DNA from: JBMOGA01 sp049318625
GTDB taxonomy: Bacteria; Pseudomonadota; Alphaproteobacteria; Rhizobiales; Hyphomicrobiaceae
Length of the DNA: 31,932 nt
Assembly: GCA_049318625.1 (NCBI GenBank)
Contig: JBMOGA010000048.1
Coordinates: 1-31,932 of the forward strand
Direction of reading: 5' to 3'
Position 1 is the stretch's first letter, and each line of letters begins with the position of its first letter. The position numbers and the translations under genes were made by a program. A model generated the notes under the pieces. The model saw nothing but the letters and a program-made list of their open reading frames with translations, was not told the DNA's origin and ran no database searches. This document shows positions 15,861 through 26,372 of this stretch, in pieces.

Positions 15861-16442
15861 TCAGCGGTTCTGCCCCGGCACCCAGAGCACGTCACTCTTG
15901 CCCCGGTCGTTCACGTATCGGCTGGCCACGAAGAGGAAGTCCGACAACCGGTTCACGTACTTCAGTGCGGCATCGCTCACCGGCTCGTCCGGCTCGGCCG
16001 CCAGTTCTACCATCAGGCGCTCGGCGCGGCGGCAGACGGTGCGGGCGACATGGAGCGCCGCGGCAGCTGGCGTGCCCCCCGGCAGGACGAACGAGCGCAG
16101 CGGCCGCAACTCGCTATTCATCTCGTCGATCTCTGCCTCCAGCCGGTCGACCTGGGACGCCGAGATCCGCAGCGGCTCATAGGGTAGCGGTTCGCCGCGA
16201 TCCGGCACGCAGAGGTCGGCGCCGAGATCGAAGAGATCGTTCTGGACACGCGCCAGCTTGGCGTCGACGGCGGGCACACCCGCGCCGAGATAGGTGCGGG
16301 CGAGGCCGATCGCGGCGTTGGTCTCGTCGACGGTGCCGTAGGCGGCAACGCGCCGGTGATCCTTGCGCACCCGTTCGCCGCTGCCCAGCGCCGTCGAGCC
16401 GTCGTCTCCGGTGCGGGTGTAGATCTTGTTCAGAACCACCAT
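15861..16442 (-). CDS. PduO-type cob(I)alamin adenosyltransferase
   Basis: A 193-residue ATP:cob(I)alamin adenosyltransferase that makes adenosylcobalamin, the cofactor for enzymes such as methylmalonyl-CoA mutase. The N-terminal ATP-binding TRTGDDGSTAL (9-19) and RKDHRRVAAYGTVDETNA blocks, FVLPGGTPAAAALHVART, and CRRAER are diagnostic of the PduO family, not the CobA/BtuR family. Length is standard. Between a HIG1 mini-protein and the rhomboid, in the broader neighbourhood of etfBA and hbd; this association recurs in Hyphomicrobiales from my general knowledge. Confidence 0.95.
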   Translation of the reverse strand: MVVLNKIYTRTGDDGSTALGSGERVRKDHRRVAAYGTVDETNAAIGLARTYLGAGVPAVDAKLARVQNDLFDLGADLCVPDRGEPLPYEPLRISASQVDRLEAEIDEMNSELRPLRSFVLPGGTPAAAALHVARTVCRRAERLMVELAAEPDEPVSDAALKYVNRLSDFLFVASRYVNDRGKSDVLWVPGQNR

Positions 16443-16503
16443 TGGTGCGGCACCCGTGCAAGTTTCTGTTCTGGCCAGCTGCTCGAACGCCGGTTGGCGG
16501 GCG

Positions 16504-16692
16504 TCAAGCTCTCGTCAAGTAAACGGTCAGCATAATCAGTACGATCGCAACGAACTGGAGGCCGACGCGCCAGCGCATCAGTTTCTGGCTCAGGTTCGGG
16601 CTCGAGCCGCGCAGCATGGTGGCCAGCCCCATCACGAGGACGACGCCGACGGCGATGACCGCCAGTGTCGTTACATGGTAAACGGCTTGCAT
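16504..16692 (-). CDS. HIG1-domain twin-transmembrane mini-protein
   Basis: A 62-residue protein starting MQAVYHVTTLAVIAVGV. Two hydrophobic helices (about 6-26 and 44-60) flank a loop with NLSQKLMRWRVGLQF, which matches the Q-x(3)-R-x-R-V-x-x-Q type motif of the HIG1 family. Mitochondrial homologues associate with respiratory complexes III and IV; the bacterial role is poorly defined. The reading frame extends 12 codons upstream, but the internal Met gives the normal family length and a direct membrane start. It precedes the adenosyltransferase by 61 bp on the same strand. Confidence 0.85.
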   Translation of the reverse strand: MQAVYHVTTLAVIAVGVVLVMGLATMLRGSSPNLSQKLMRWRVGLQFVAIVLIMLTVYLTRA

Positions 16693-16905
16693 GGGCCGGC
16701 GCCTCGTCGCTGTGGGCCGGCTGGACACCCGGCTGGCCTACGTTTCTCTTCGACGTTGGTTATCGACAAACTATGGCGGAGACCGTCTTTTTTGCCCAGC
16801 AAAACAATTGCCGCAATGCTCGTTGCCTTCTCTAGGCGTGGCAGAGTTGGCGTGCGGCGGACAACGAACCGGTCGACGAACGTGGAGACGGGTGCAATCG
16901 AACCG

Positions 16906-18318
16906 ATGCGGACATGGCGGCTGGCCGCGCTCGGTGGCGTGCTCTGCGTGGCGGCTTCAGCCGTGGTCGCGTCAGCGACGTTCGCGCAAGCCCCGGCCAA
17001 CGACGCGACCCGTCAGCAGGACGCGCGGCGGCAGATGGAGCAACGCAAGCGCGACGTCCAGCAGGAGGTCGCCGAACTCGCCCGCGAGCGCGAGCAGATC
17101 AATGCGCGGCTGATCGAGACCGGCAAGGCCATTCAGCGCGGCGAGACGAGGCTCAACGAGATCGAGGCCAAACTGGCGGACCTCGAGGTGCAGGAGCGCT
17201 CGGTCAAGGGCTCGCTGGCCGAGCGGCACCAGCAGATCGCCCGCCTGATGGCGGCCATGCAGCGGATGGGCCGCAATCCGCCGCCGGTCATCATCACCCG
17301 GCGCGAAGATGCGCTCGAGATGGTGCGCAGCGCGATGCTGCTGGCCCGTGCCTTCCCCGAGATGAAGCAGCACGCCGAAGAGCTTGCCGGACAGCTCAAC
17401 GAGCTGGTCCGCGTGCTCGACGCACAACGGTCCGAACGGGAGCGGGAGAAGACCGAAAAGACACGCAACGAAGAAGAAAAGGCACGTCTCGCTTCCCTTT
17501 ACGAGGCCAAGCGGCGAACCGAGGCCGAGAAAAACAAGGAACTTGCCGAGCTGCGCCGGTCGGCTGCCGAACTCGGCCGCGATCCATCGACCAACCTCAA
17601 CGAGTTGCTGCCGCGCCTGGACAAATCCGTGGCCGAAAAAACCGGTCTCGGCGACTACGAGGCCGAGCTTAAGGCGCGCGAGGCTCTGCAGGCCCACGCC
17701 AGTGCTCCGGCTGCGGCTCCCCCCGCCGCGACGGCGGCGCCCCCCGTGGCTGCGCCAAAGAGTGCCGCCGAAGCCGCCCCACCGCCGAAAGGCGGCACCG
17801 CGGTCGCCATGCTGCCGCCTCCCTCGGCCGTCGAGCTCAGTCCGCGCACAGATGCGGCAGCCTTCAATCCGGGGCGGCTCAAACCGTCACTGCCGTTCAC
17901 CGCCGCCAAGGGCCGCCTGCCGCTGCCGGCGATCGGCCGGCGGGCGCTCGCGTTCAACGAAAAGACTCAATACGGCGGGCAGTCCAAGGGGATCGTGATC
18001 GAGACCCGTCATTCGGCCCAGGTGACATCGCCGGCCGACGGCTGGATCATTTACGCTGGTCCGTTCCGAAGCTACGGGCAACTCTTGATCATCAATCCCG
18101 GCAACGGCTATCATATCCTATTGGCAGGCATGCATCAGATCGACATACAGCTCGGCCAGTTCGTGCTGGCCGCCGAGCCGGTGGGCACCATGGCGCCCGC
18201 GGTGAAGCGGAATTCCCAGGACAATTCTCCCGTCCTGTACGTCGAGTTCCGGAAAGACGGTCGCCCGATCGATCCGGAACCGTGGTGGACCGAAACCGTG
18301 CAGAAGGTGCAGGGATGA
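16906..18318 (+). CDS. EnvC-like murein hydrolase activator (degenerate LytM)
   Basis: A 470-residue exported coiled-coil protein. The signal peptide covers about residues 1-28 (RLAALGGVLCVAASAVVAS, then ATFAQA as cleavage region). A long charged coiled coil (36-250; REREQINARLIETGKAI, RSEREREKTEKTRNEEEK) is followed by an Ala/Pro linker (265-330) and a C-terminal LytM/M23 fold (345-470; GWIIYAGPFRSYGQLLIINP, VLYVEFRKDGRPIDPEPWW). The zinc ligands of active M23 peptidases are not in place: the HLHFE position reads LYVEF. It should therefore activate an amidase rather than cut peptidoglycan, as EnvC does in cell division. ATG 16906 was chosen because it starts a good signal peptide; its RBS is poor. 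The stop overlaps ctpA by 4 nt. Confidence 0.9.
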   Translation: MRTWRLAALGGVLCVAASAVVASATFAQAPANDATRQQDARRQMEQRKRDVQQEVAELAREREQINARLIETGKAIQRGETRLNEIEAKLADLEVQERSVKGSLAERHQQIARLMAAMQRMGRNPPPVIITRREDALEMVRSAMLLARAFPEMKQHAEELAGQLNELVRVLDAQRSEREREKTEKTRNEEEKARLASLYEAKRRTEAEKNKELAELRRSAAELGRDPSTNLNELLPRLDKSVAEKTGLGDYEAELKAREALQAHASAPAAAPPAATAAPPVAAPKSAAEAAPPPKGGTAVAMLPPPSAVELSPRTDAAAFNPGRLKPSLPFTAAKGRLPLPAIGRRALAFNEKTQYGGQSKGIVIETRHSAQVTSPADGWIIYAGPFRSYGQLLIINPGNGYHILLAGMHQIDIQLGQFVLAAEPVGTMAPAVKRNSQDNSPVLYVEFRKDGRPIDPEPWWTETVQKVQG

Positions 18319-19676
18319 CCCGTAAAAACGACTATGCGTTCTGGACGTTCGTCATGCTGGCAGGCCTCGCCGGCGCGACGACCGTTTTGAACGTGTCGCG
18401 CACGTACTCGGCCACAACGCCGAATGCGGAGATCTACCGCCAACTCGACCTGTTCGGTGATGTGCTCGAGCGCGTGCGGGCCGATTATGTCGAAAAGCCC
18501 GACGATGCGCAGCTGATCGAAACCGCCATCAACGGCATGCTGACGTCGCTCGATCCGCATTCCGCCTATCTGAGCCCCAAGCACTTCCGCGACATGCAGG
18601 TGCAGACTCGGGGCGAGTTCGGCGGCCTCGGTATCGAGGTGACGATGGAGAACGGCATCGTCAAGGTGGTCGCGCCGATCGACGAGACTCCTGCCGCCCG
18701 CGCCGGCGTTCAGGCCAACGACCTGATCACGCATCTCGATAGCGAGCAGATCGTCGGGCTGACGCTCGAGCAGGCCGTCGAGAAAATGCGCGGGCCGGTC
18801 AATACGCCCATCAAGCTGACGATCGTCCGCAAGGGGCGCGACGACACTCTCGAGATCAGCATCGTCCGCGACGTCATCCGCATCAATCCGGTGAAGGTAC
18901 GGGTCGAGAAGGACGGCGAAGTCGGCTACATCAAGATTTCGACCTTCAACGAGCAGACGCACGCCAACCTGACGAAGGCGGTGGAGCAGCTCAAGAAGGA
19001 CCACGGCAAGAAGATCAAGGGCTACATCGTCGACCTCAGGAACAATCCCGGTGGGTTGCTCGATCAGGCGATCGCCGTCTCCGACGACATGCTGGAGCGG
19101 GGCGCCATCGTGCTCACCAAGGGACGCAATCTGGAAGAGACGCAACGCTCGCAGGCGCGTCCCGGCGACGTCCTCGAGGGCAAAAAGATCGCCGTACTGA
19201 TCAATGGCGGCTCGGCCTCCGCATCGGAGATCGTGGCCGGCGCCCTGCAGGATCACAAGCGGGCCACGGTGATCGGCACTCGCTCGTTCGGCAAGGGCTC
19301 AGTGCAGACGATCATTCCGCTCGGCGCGAACGGGGCGATCCGCTTGACCACGGCGCGGTACTACACGCCGTCAGGCCGGTCGATCCAGGCCAAGGGCATC
19401 GATCCGGACATTGTGGTCGAGCAGGAACTGCCCGACGACATGAAGGCCAAGACGCCCGACCGTCCGCGCGGCGAAGCGAGCCTGCGTGGCCATCTCCGCG
19501 GCGATGCCAAGGAAGCCGAGAAGGAAAAGAAGGAAGAGTCGGGTTCGTCCGCCTATGTGCCGCGTGAACCCGAGAAGGACATGCAGCTGCAGTTCGCCCT
19601 CAAGTGGATCCTCGATCCTGCGGCCGAAGTGGTGGCGCCCAAGACCGATACGAAGGCCGACACCAAGGCCAACTGA
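18315..19676 (+). CDS. ctpA: Carboxy-terminal processing protease (S41 family)
   Basis: A 453-residue periplasmic S41 protease. An N-terminal signal anchor (about 8-26) precedes a PDZ domain (about 100-185, GGLGIEV) and the catalytic core. GYIVDLRNNPGGLLDQAI, the SASASE block at 300-305 (predicted nucleophile Ser302) and GKGSVQT with Lys327 form the Ser-Lys dyad at the 25-residue spacing of Prc/CtpA enzymes. The C-terminal tail is rich in Lys, Asp and Glu. CtpA enzymes trim or degrade periplasmic proteins, including murein hydrolases. ATGA overlap with envC implies coupled translation and a joint role in envelope remodelling. Confidence 0.95.
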   Translation: MTRKNDYAFWTFVMLAGLAGATTVLNVSRTYSATTPNAEIYRQLDLFGDVLERVRADYVEKPDDAQLIETAINGMLTSLDPHSAYLSPKHFRDMQVQTRGEFGGLGIEVTMENGIVKVVAPIDETPAARAGVQANDLITHLDSEQIVGLTLEQAVEKMRGPVNTPIKLTIVRKGRDDTLEISIVRDVIRINPVKVRVEKDGEVGYIKISTFNEQTHANLTKAVEQLKKDHGKKIKGYIVDLRNNPGGLLDQAIAVSDDMLERGAIVLTKGRNLEETQRSQARPGDVLEGKKIAVLINGGSASASEIVAGALQDHKRATVIGTRSFGKGSVQTIIPLGANGAIRLTTARYYTPSGRSIQAKGIDPDIVVEQELPDDMKAKTPDRPRGEASLRGHLRGDAKEAEKEKKEESGSSAYVPREPEKDMQLQFALKWILDPAAEVVAPKTDTKADTKAN

Positions 19677-19705
19677 GGCTATCACGACGGGACGTTTCGA
19701 ACGCT

Positions 19706-19729
19706 TCTGGGCGCCGCAGGGCGCCCAGA
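19706..19729 (+). terminator. 10-bp stem-loop after ctpA
   Basis: Perfect arms TCTGGGCGCC (19706-19715) and GGCGCCCAGA (19720-19729) enclose a GCAG loop, 30 nt after the ctpA stop, followed by the weakly T-rich TCATTT. This is a strong terminator-like hairpin separating envC-ctpA from rppH, though a full U-tract is missing. Confidence 0.6.
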
Positions 19730-19762
19730 TCATTTCCGGACGGGGATGAAAGGAACGACGAC

Positions 19763-20287
19763 ATGACGGCAGCGGCGGAACCGGGGTATCGGCCCTGCGT
19801 CGGCATCATGGTGATCAATCGCGCGGGTCTGGTGTGGATCGGCCGCAGGGCAGACGCGCCGCACGAGCCCGAGGGACCCGGCACCTGGTGGCAGATGCCC
19901 CAGGGCGGCATCGACGCCGACGAGGATCCGGAGAAGGCGGCACTGCGCGAACTGTTCGAGGAGACCGGGCTCACCAGCGTCTCGGTGATCGGCCAGACGG
20001 CCGGATGGGTCAACTACGACCTGCCGGCGGAACTCATCGGGAAGGCTTGGGGCGGTCGCTTCCGAGGCCAGCGGCAAAAGTGGTTCGCGGTGCGCTTTCA
20101 CGGCATGGACAGCGAAGTCACGATCGAGCCGCCGGCCGGTCACCAGCGCGAGTTCGATACCTGGAAGTGGGCACCGGTCGGCGACCTGATCACTAACATC
20201 GTGCCGTTCAAGAGACAGGTGTACGAGCAGGTGATCGCCGAACTCGGCCCCTTGGCCAAGCCGCTCGACGCCGGGGCGGCGCTCTGA
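19763..20287 (+). CDS. rppH: RNA pyrophosphohydrolase RppH (Nudix)
   Basis: A 174-residue Nudix hydrolase of the RppH/dinucleoside polyphosphatase group, which converts 5'-triphosphate RNA ends to monophosphate and so triggers decay. The Nudix box runs from Gly48 to Leu70 and fits G-x5-E-x7-RE-U-x-EE-x-GU exactly, with Glu54, RE (62-63) and EE (66-67). YRPCVGIMVINRAGLVWIG and the C-terminal EFDTWKWAPV, PFKRQVYEQV blocks are typical. The ATG has AAGGA about 8 nt upstream. A second Nudix paralogue follows 136 bp downstream. Confidence 0.92.
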   Translation: MTAAAEPGYRPCVGIMVINRAGLVWIGRRADAPHEPEGPGTWWQMPQGGIDADEDPEKAALRELFEETGLTSVSVIGQTAGWVNYDLPAELIGKAWGGRFRGQRQKWFAVRFHGMDSEVTIEPPAGHQREFDTWKWAPVGDLITNIVPFKRQVYEQVIAELGPLAKPLDAGAAL

Positions 20288-20423
20288 GCCGCATCCGCCA
20301 CCTGCGCCCCAGCCATCGTGCAAACTGACGGCAATCGTCTCACAGTTTGTTGCGAATCAGCGCAACGGTTGCCCTTGTGCGGCACCATGGTGATCCGTCC
20401 CTTGCGGCAGATTGGAAACGGCT

Positions 20424-20939
20424 TTGTCCGACTCGACCACGTCGTCCACCGATCGCGAGCTTCCGTTCCGGCCGAGCGTCGGAATCATGCTCGTCAACCA
20501 CCACGGCCTCATCTGGATCGGCTGCCGCCGCCCGAAGTGGGCGGAGATCGGCACCGAGGTTTGGCAGATGCCGCAAGGCGGCATGTTGGACGGCGAACCA
20601 CCGGAGGTCGCGGCGGTCCGCGAGCTTCAAGAGGAAACGAGCGTCCGCTCGGCCGTCGTGATCGGCAGTATCAGGGAGCCCTTGACCTACGAGCTGCCGC
20701 CCGAGCTCATCGGCGTGGCGCTCAAGGGCAAGTTCCGCGGCCAGATTCAGCGCTGGTTCGCGTTGCGCTTCCTGGGCGAAGATCGCGAAATCGACATCGC
20801 CGGCCGGGATGGAAAAAAGGCGGAGTTCGACACCTGGAAGTGGGCGACGTTCGAGCAATTGCTCGAGTTGACGCCGGATTATCGCAGGTCACTGTATGAG
20901 CGCGTGGGGCATGGACTGCTGCCCCTGGTCCGCAACTGA
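20424..20939 (+). CDS. Second RppH-like Nudix hydrolase
   Basis: A 171-residue paralogue of the preceding gene: FRPSVGIMLVNHHGLIWIG, WQMPQGGM, FRGQIQRWFALRF and EFDTWKWATF align with it throughout. The Nudix box (52-74) keeps Glu58, RE (66-67) and EE (70-71), so metal binding should be intact, but the final conserved Gly is Ser73 (EETSV). No ATG or GTG gives a complete protein. TTG at 20424 has GGAAA 8 nt upstream and is preferred; TTG 20412 is an alternative. The gene may share RppH function or act on another capped or polyphosphorylated substrate. It is convergent with atpC. Confidence 0.85.
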   Translation: MSDSTTSSTDRELPFRPSVGIMLVNHHGLIWIGCRRPKWAEIGTEVWQMPQGGMLDGEPPEVAAVRELQEETSVRSAVVIGSIREPLTYELPPELIGVALKGKFRGQIQRWFALRFLGEDREIDIAGRDGKKAEFDTWKWATFEQLLELTPDYRRSLYERVGHGLLPLVRN

Positions 20940-20966
20940 TTTTTCGAGCGCCGCGCCGTCAGGACA

Positions 20967-21362
20967 TCAGCGCGCCACCTGAAGACCGCGCAGGGCATCG
21001 AGCGCCGTCGTCGCGACCCACCGGGCCTCGTCTGTCGTGGCGGCCGTCAGAGCCGCCTCCGCCGCCCGCAATTCGCTCTCGAGCACGTTGCCCTTGAGGT
21101 CGCCTGCATCGATGGCCTTCTCGGCGAGCACGGTCAGTCGCTCGGGATCGATCTCGGCGAACCCGCCGCCGACGAAGATGCGGTGAACCTTGCCGCCCGC
21201 CGTGATCTCGACCAAGCCCGGCTGCAGGGCGGCAACGACCGGCGCATGGCCCGGCAGCACGGTCATCTGCCCGGCTGCGGCAGCCAGGATCACCTGATCC
21301 GCATCGGCGGACATCACCATCCGCTCAGGGCTCACCAGCTCGAACTTGAAAGTACCGGCCAT
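20967..21362 (-). CDS. atpC: F1-ATPase epsilon subunit
   Basis: A 131-residue epsilon subunit of the F1 central stalk, which couples rotation and can inhibit ATP hydrolysis. The N-terminal beta-sandwich shows FKFELVSPERMVMSADADQV, AGQMTVLPGHAPVVAAL and VGGGFAEIDPERLTVLAE; a helical C-terminal hairpin follows. It ends the atp operon, 52 bp after the small CxxC protein gene rather than directly after atpD. Confidence 0.97.
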   Translation of the reverse strand: MAGTFKFELVSPERMVMSADADQVILAAAAGQMTVLPGHAPVVAALQPGLVEITAGGKVHRIFVGGGFAEIDPERLTVLAEKAIDAGDLKGNVLESELRAAEAALTAATTDEARWVATTALDALRGLQVAR

Positions 21363-21414
21363 CGCTATTCCTCGATCGCGTGGCGCGCCTCAGGCGCGAC
21401 CGCCTCCGCCGTCG

Positions 21415-21696
21415 TCACTCGCCGCCGCTGCCGGCCGCGAGTTTCTCTTTGACCTCGTCCCGCGACTGCAGCCGCGTTCCGCAGAACGGGCAGAAGAACA
21501 TCGGGTGATCGACCAGTGCAGCCCCGTCGTCGTCCTCGGCATCGACCAGGCCGACGGTCAAGTAGATGACGCCAGTGTCGCCTACCGTCACGAGTGGATC
21601 GAAGCCATCGCCGGCGAGCGCTTCCTTCAGCTCGCCGCAGCAGCTTCCAAATCTGCTCGCCTCGACCGGCGACGTGACATCACCCGTGCCGCTCAC
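21415..21696 (-). CDS. Small CxxC protein inserted between atpD and atpC
   Basis: A 93-residue acidic protein with four cysteines: Cys19-Cys20 in FGSCCGELKEAL and Cys69/Cys72 in MFFCPFCGTRLQ. The second resembles half of a zinc ribbon, and together they could form one metal site. Between them VGDTGVIYLTVGLVDAED suggests a beta strand pair. Similar small FCPFCGTxLQ proteins occur in bacteria, as I recall, but without known function. The GTG start is 4 nt after the atpD stop, with GGAGG inside the atpD 3' end, so it is translated from the atp message. The position suggests a role linked to the ATP synthase, but a chance insertion is equally possible. Confidence 0.78.
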   Translation of the reverse strand: MSGTGDVTSPVEASRFGSCCGELKEALAGDGFDPLVTVGDTGVIYLTVGLVDAEDDDGAALVDHPMFFCPFCGTRLQSRDEVKEKLAAGSGGE

Positions 21697-21700
21697 GATC

Positions 21701-23134
<1,434 letters not shown>

Positions 23135-23158
23135 TGCTCGTTCCTTTGTCCGTTCGGG

Positions 23159-24040
23159 TCAGAGCGCCTCGGCGCCCGAGATGATCTCGATGAGCTCTTT
23201 GGTGATGTTCGCCTGACGCTGCCGGTTGTACTTGATCGTCAGCTTGTTGATCATGTCACCGGCATTGCGTGTCGCGTTGTCCATGGCGGTCATGCGGGCG
23301 CCCTGCTCGGACGCCGCGTTCTCCAGAAGGCCACGGAAAATCTGGGTCGCAATGTTGCGCTGGAGGAGTTCGTCGAGGATCTCCTCCTCGCTCGGCTCGT
23401 ACTCGGCGATCGCCTCGGCGACGCCGGCCTTCGCCGCTTTGCTCTCGGGGATCATCGCCGGAATGACCTGCAGAGCGGTGGGCTTCTGGGCGATCACGGA
23501 GCGGAACTCGGAGAAGTACAGGCGGCAGACATCGAACTGACCGGCTTCGAACATCTTGAGCACCCGGGCGCGGATGTCCTCGGCCTGCGCAAAGGCGATC
23601 TGGCGGATACCCTTGAGGTCGACGCGGTCGATGATGTTCTTGCCGAGATCGCGACGCAGGTTGTCGGCGCCTTTGCGTCCGACGGCCAGGATCTTGACCG
23701 TCTTGCCCTCGCGGATCAGCTGATTAGCATCGGCGCGGGCGAGGCGGGCGATATTGGAATTGAATCCGCCGCACAATCCGCGCTCCGCCGTCATGACGAC
23801 GAACAGATAGGTGTCCGCGCGACCGGTGCCGACGAGCAGCGGCGTTGCACTCTCGGAACTGGCGCGGCTGGCGAGACTGCCGAGCACACGATCCATACGC
23901 TCGGCGTAGGGGCGCGCCGCAGTGGCGGCCTCCTGTGCGCGCCGCAACTTGGCGGCAGCGACCATCTGCATCGCTTTGGTGATCTTCCGCGTCGCCTTAA
24001 CCGAGGCAATGCGGGTGCGCATTTCTTTCAGAGATGCCAT
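23159..24040 (-). CDS. atpG: F1-ATPase gamma subunit
   Basis: A 293-residue rotor-shaft subunit. The N-terminal helix MASLKEMRTRIASVKATRKITKAMQMVAAAKLRRAQ and the C-terminal helix SEQGARMTAMDNATRNAGDM with LTIKYNRQRQANITKELIEI are the two conserved coiled-coil ends. The central ERGLCGGFNSNI block is diagnostic. It lies between atpA and atpD; the 88-bp gap to atpA holds no obvious gene. Confidence 0.99.
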   Translation of the reverse strand: MASLKEMRTRIASVKATRKITKAMQMVAAAKLRRAQEAATAARPYAERMDRVLGSLASRASSESATPLLVGTGRADTYLFVVMTAERGLCGGFNSNIARLARADANQLIREGKTVKILAVGRKGADNLRRDLGKNIIDRVDLKGIRQIAFAQAEDIRARVLKMFEAGQFDVCRLYFSEFRSVIAQKPTALQVIPAMIPESKAAKAGVAEAIAEYEPSEEEILDELLQRNIATQIFRGLLENAASEQGARMTAMDNATRNAGDMINKLTIKYNRQRQANITKELIEIISGAEAL

Positions 24041-24128
24041 GGCGGCGTCGGCGCTTTCGCTTTCGATTGCAACGTCACGGTGTCAGATGGGGTGAGGCGC
24101 TCCGAACCAGCCGGGGCGCCTCGAGCCG

Positions 24129-25657
<1,529 letters not shown>

Positions 25658-25658
<1 letters not shown>

Positions 25659-26218
25659 CAGCCAACCTCTTTCATGCGCTTCTCGAGCATTTTCAATTTC
25701 GTCCGAACCGAGCTGTCGATCATGCGGCTGCCGATCTTGACGATCAGGCCACCGAGCAGCGCCGGGTCAACCTTGGTATTCAACTGCACGTCCTTGCCGA
25801 CGTGATTCTTCAGCGTCGTCTTCAGCTCGGCGATGTGTTCATCGCTGAGCGGGACGGCCGATTCGACCTCGACATCGATCTCGCCGCGGGCCTTGGCGGC
25901 CAGTGCGCGATAGATCTTGATCATGTCGGGCAGGGCGAACAGGCGGCGGTTGCGCGCCACCACGAGCAGGAAGCTGCGGGTCAGGCCACCGATGGCCGCC
26001 CGATCGAGCACCGCAGCGAGTGCGCGCTGCTGCTCCTCCGAGGAGAAGACGGGGCTCATGACCAGGCGCGCCAGATCCGCGCTCTCGTCCATCAGCCCGC
26101 GAAATGCGATGAGGTCCGCCTCGACCGCGGCCTGCTGGCCGGTCTCGCTCGCGAGGTCGAACAAGGAGGCCGCATATCTGCCCGCCACGCTCGCCATGAT
26201 TGGTTCGTCGGTCGCCAC
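25658..26218 (-). CDS. atpH: F1-ATPase delta subunit
   Basis: A 186-residue stator subunit linking F1 to the F0 b subunits. Conserved features are GRYAASLFDLASETG near the N terminus, FLLVVARNRRLFALPDMI in the middle, and DPALLGGLIVKIGSRMIDSSVRTKL at the C terminus. The frame stays open 29 codons further upstream. GTG 26218 is chosen because it puts the GRY motif at residue 13, as in relatives, and gives 186 residues; ATG 26197 is an alternative. It opens the atpHAGDC operon; the F0 genes are elsewhere, as is usual in alphaproteobacteria. Confidence 0.95.
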
Positions 26219-26293
26219 GTCGATGCTCTCGTGTAGCTCGAGGGGTCGGAGCGCGCACCCGGCTCGGTATCGCTCACGTATAGGAAGGTCCCC

Positions 26294-26336
26294 CGGAAGG
26301 AGCACGCGCAGTGGCGCGTTGCCGTCCCCCCTTCCG
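26294..26336 (-). promoter_or_regulatory. Nested inverted repeats upstream of atpH
   Basis: An outer pair CGGAAGG (26294-26300)/CCTTCCG (26330-26336) encloses an inner pair ACGCGC (26304-26309)/GCGCGT (26314-26319) with an AGTG loop. The structure sits 75 bp before atpH and 37 bp after the stop of the upstream minus-strand gene. It could be the terminator of that gene or a structured leader of the atp operon. Confidence 0.4.
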
Positions 26337-26372
26337 ACAGCGAGGGGTGCTTAACATGGGTGCGGCAGGCCT

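Noticed and set aside
16760..16768. TTATCGACA, one mismatch from a DnaA box (another, TTATCAACA, on the minus strand at 27552-27560)
   Set aside because: One-mismatch nonamers are expected several times by chance in 32 kb on two strands. The two are far apart and there is no cluster or AT-rich unwinding region, so no origin is proposed.
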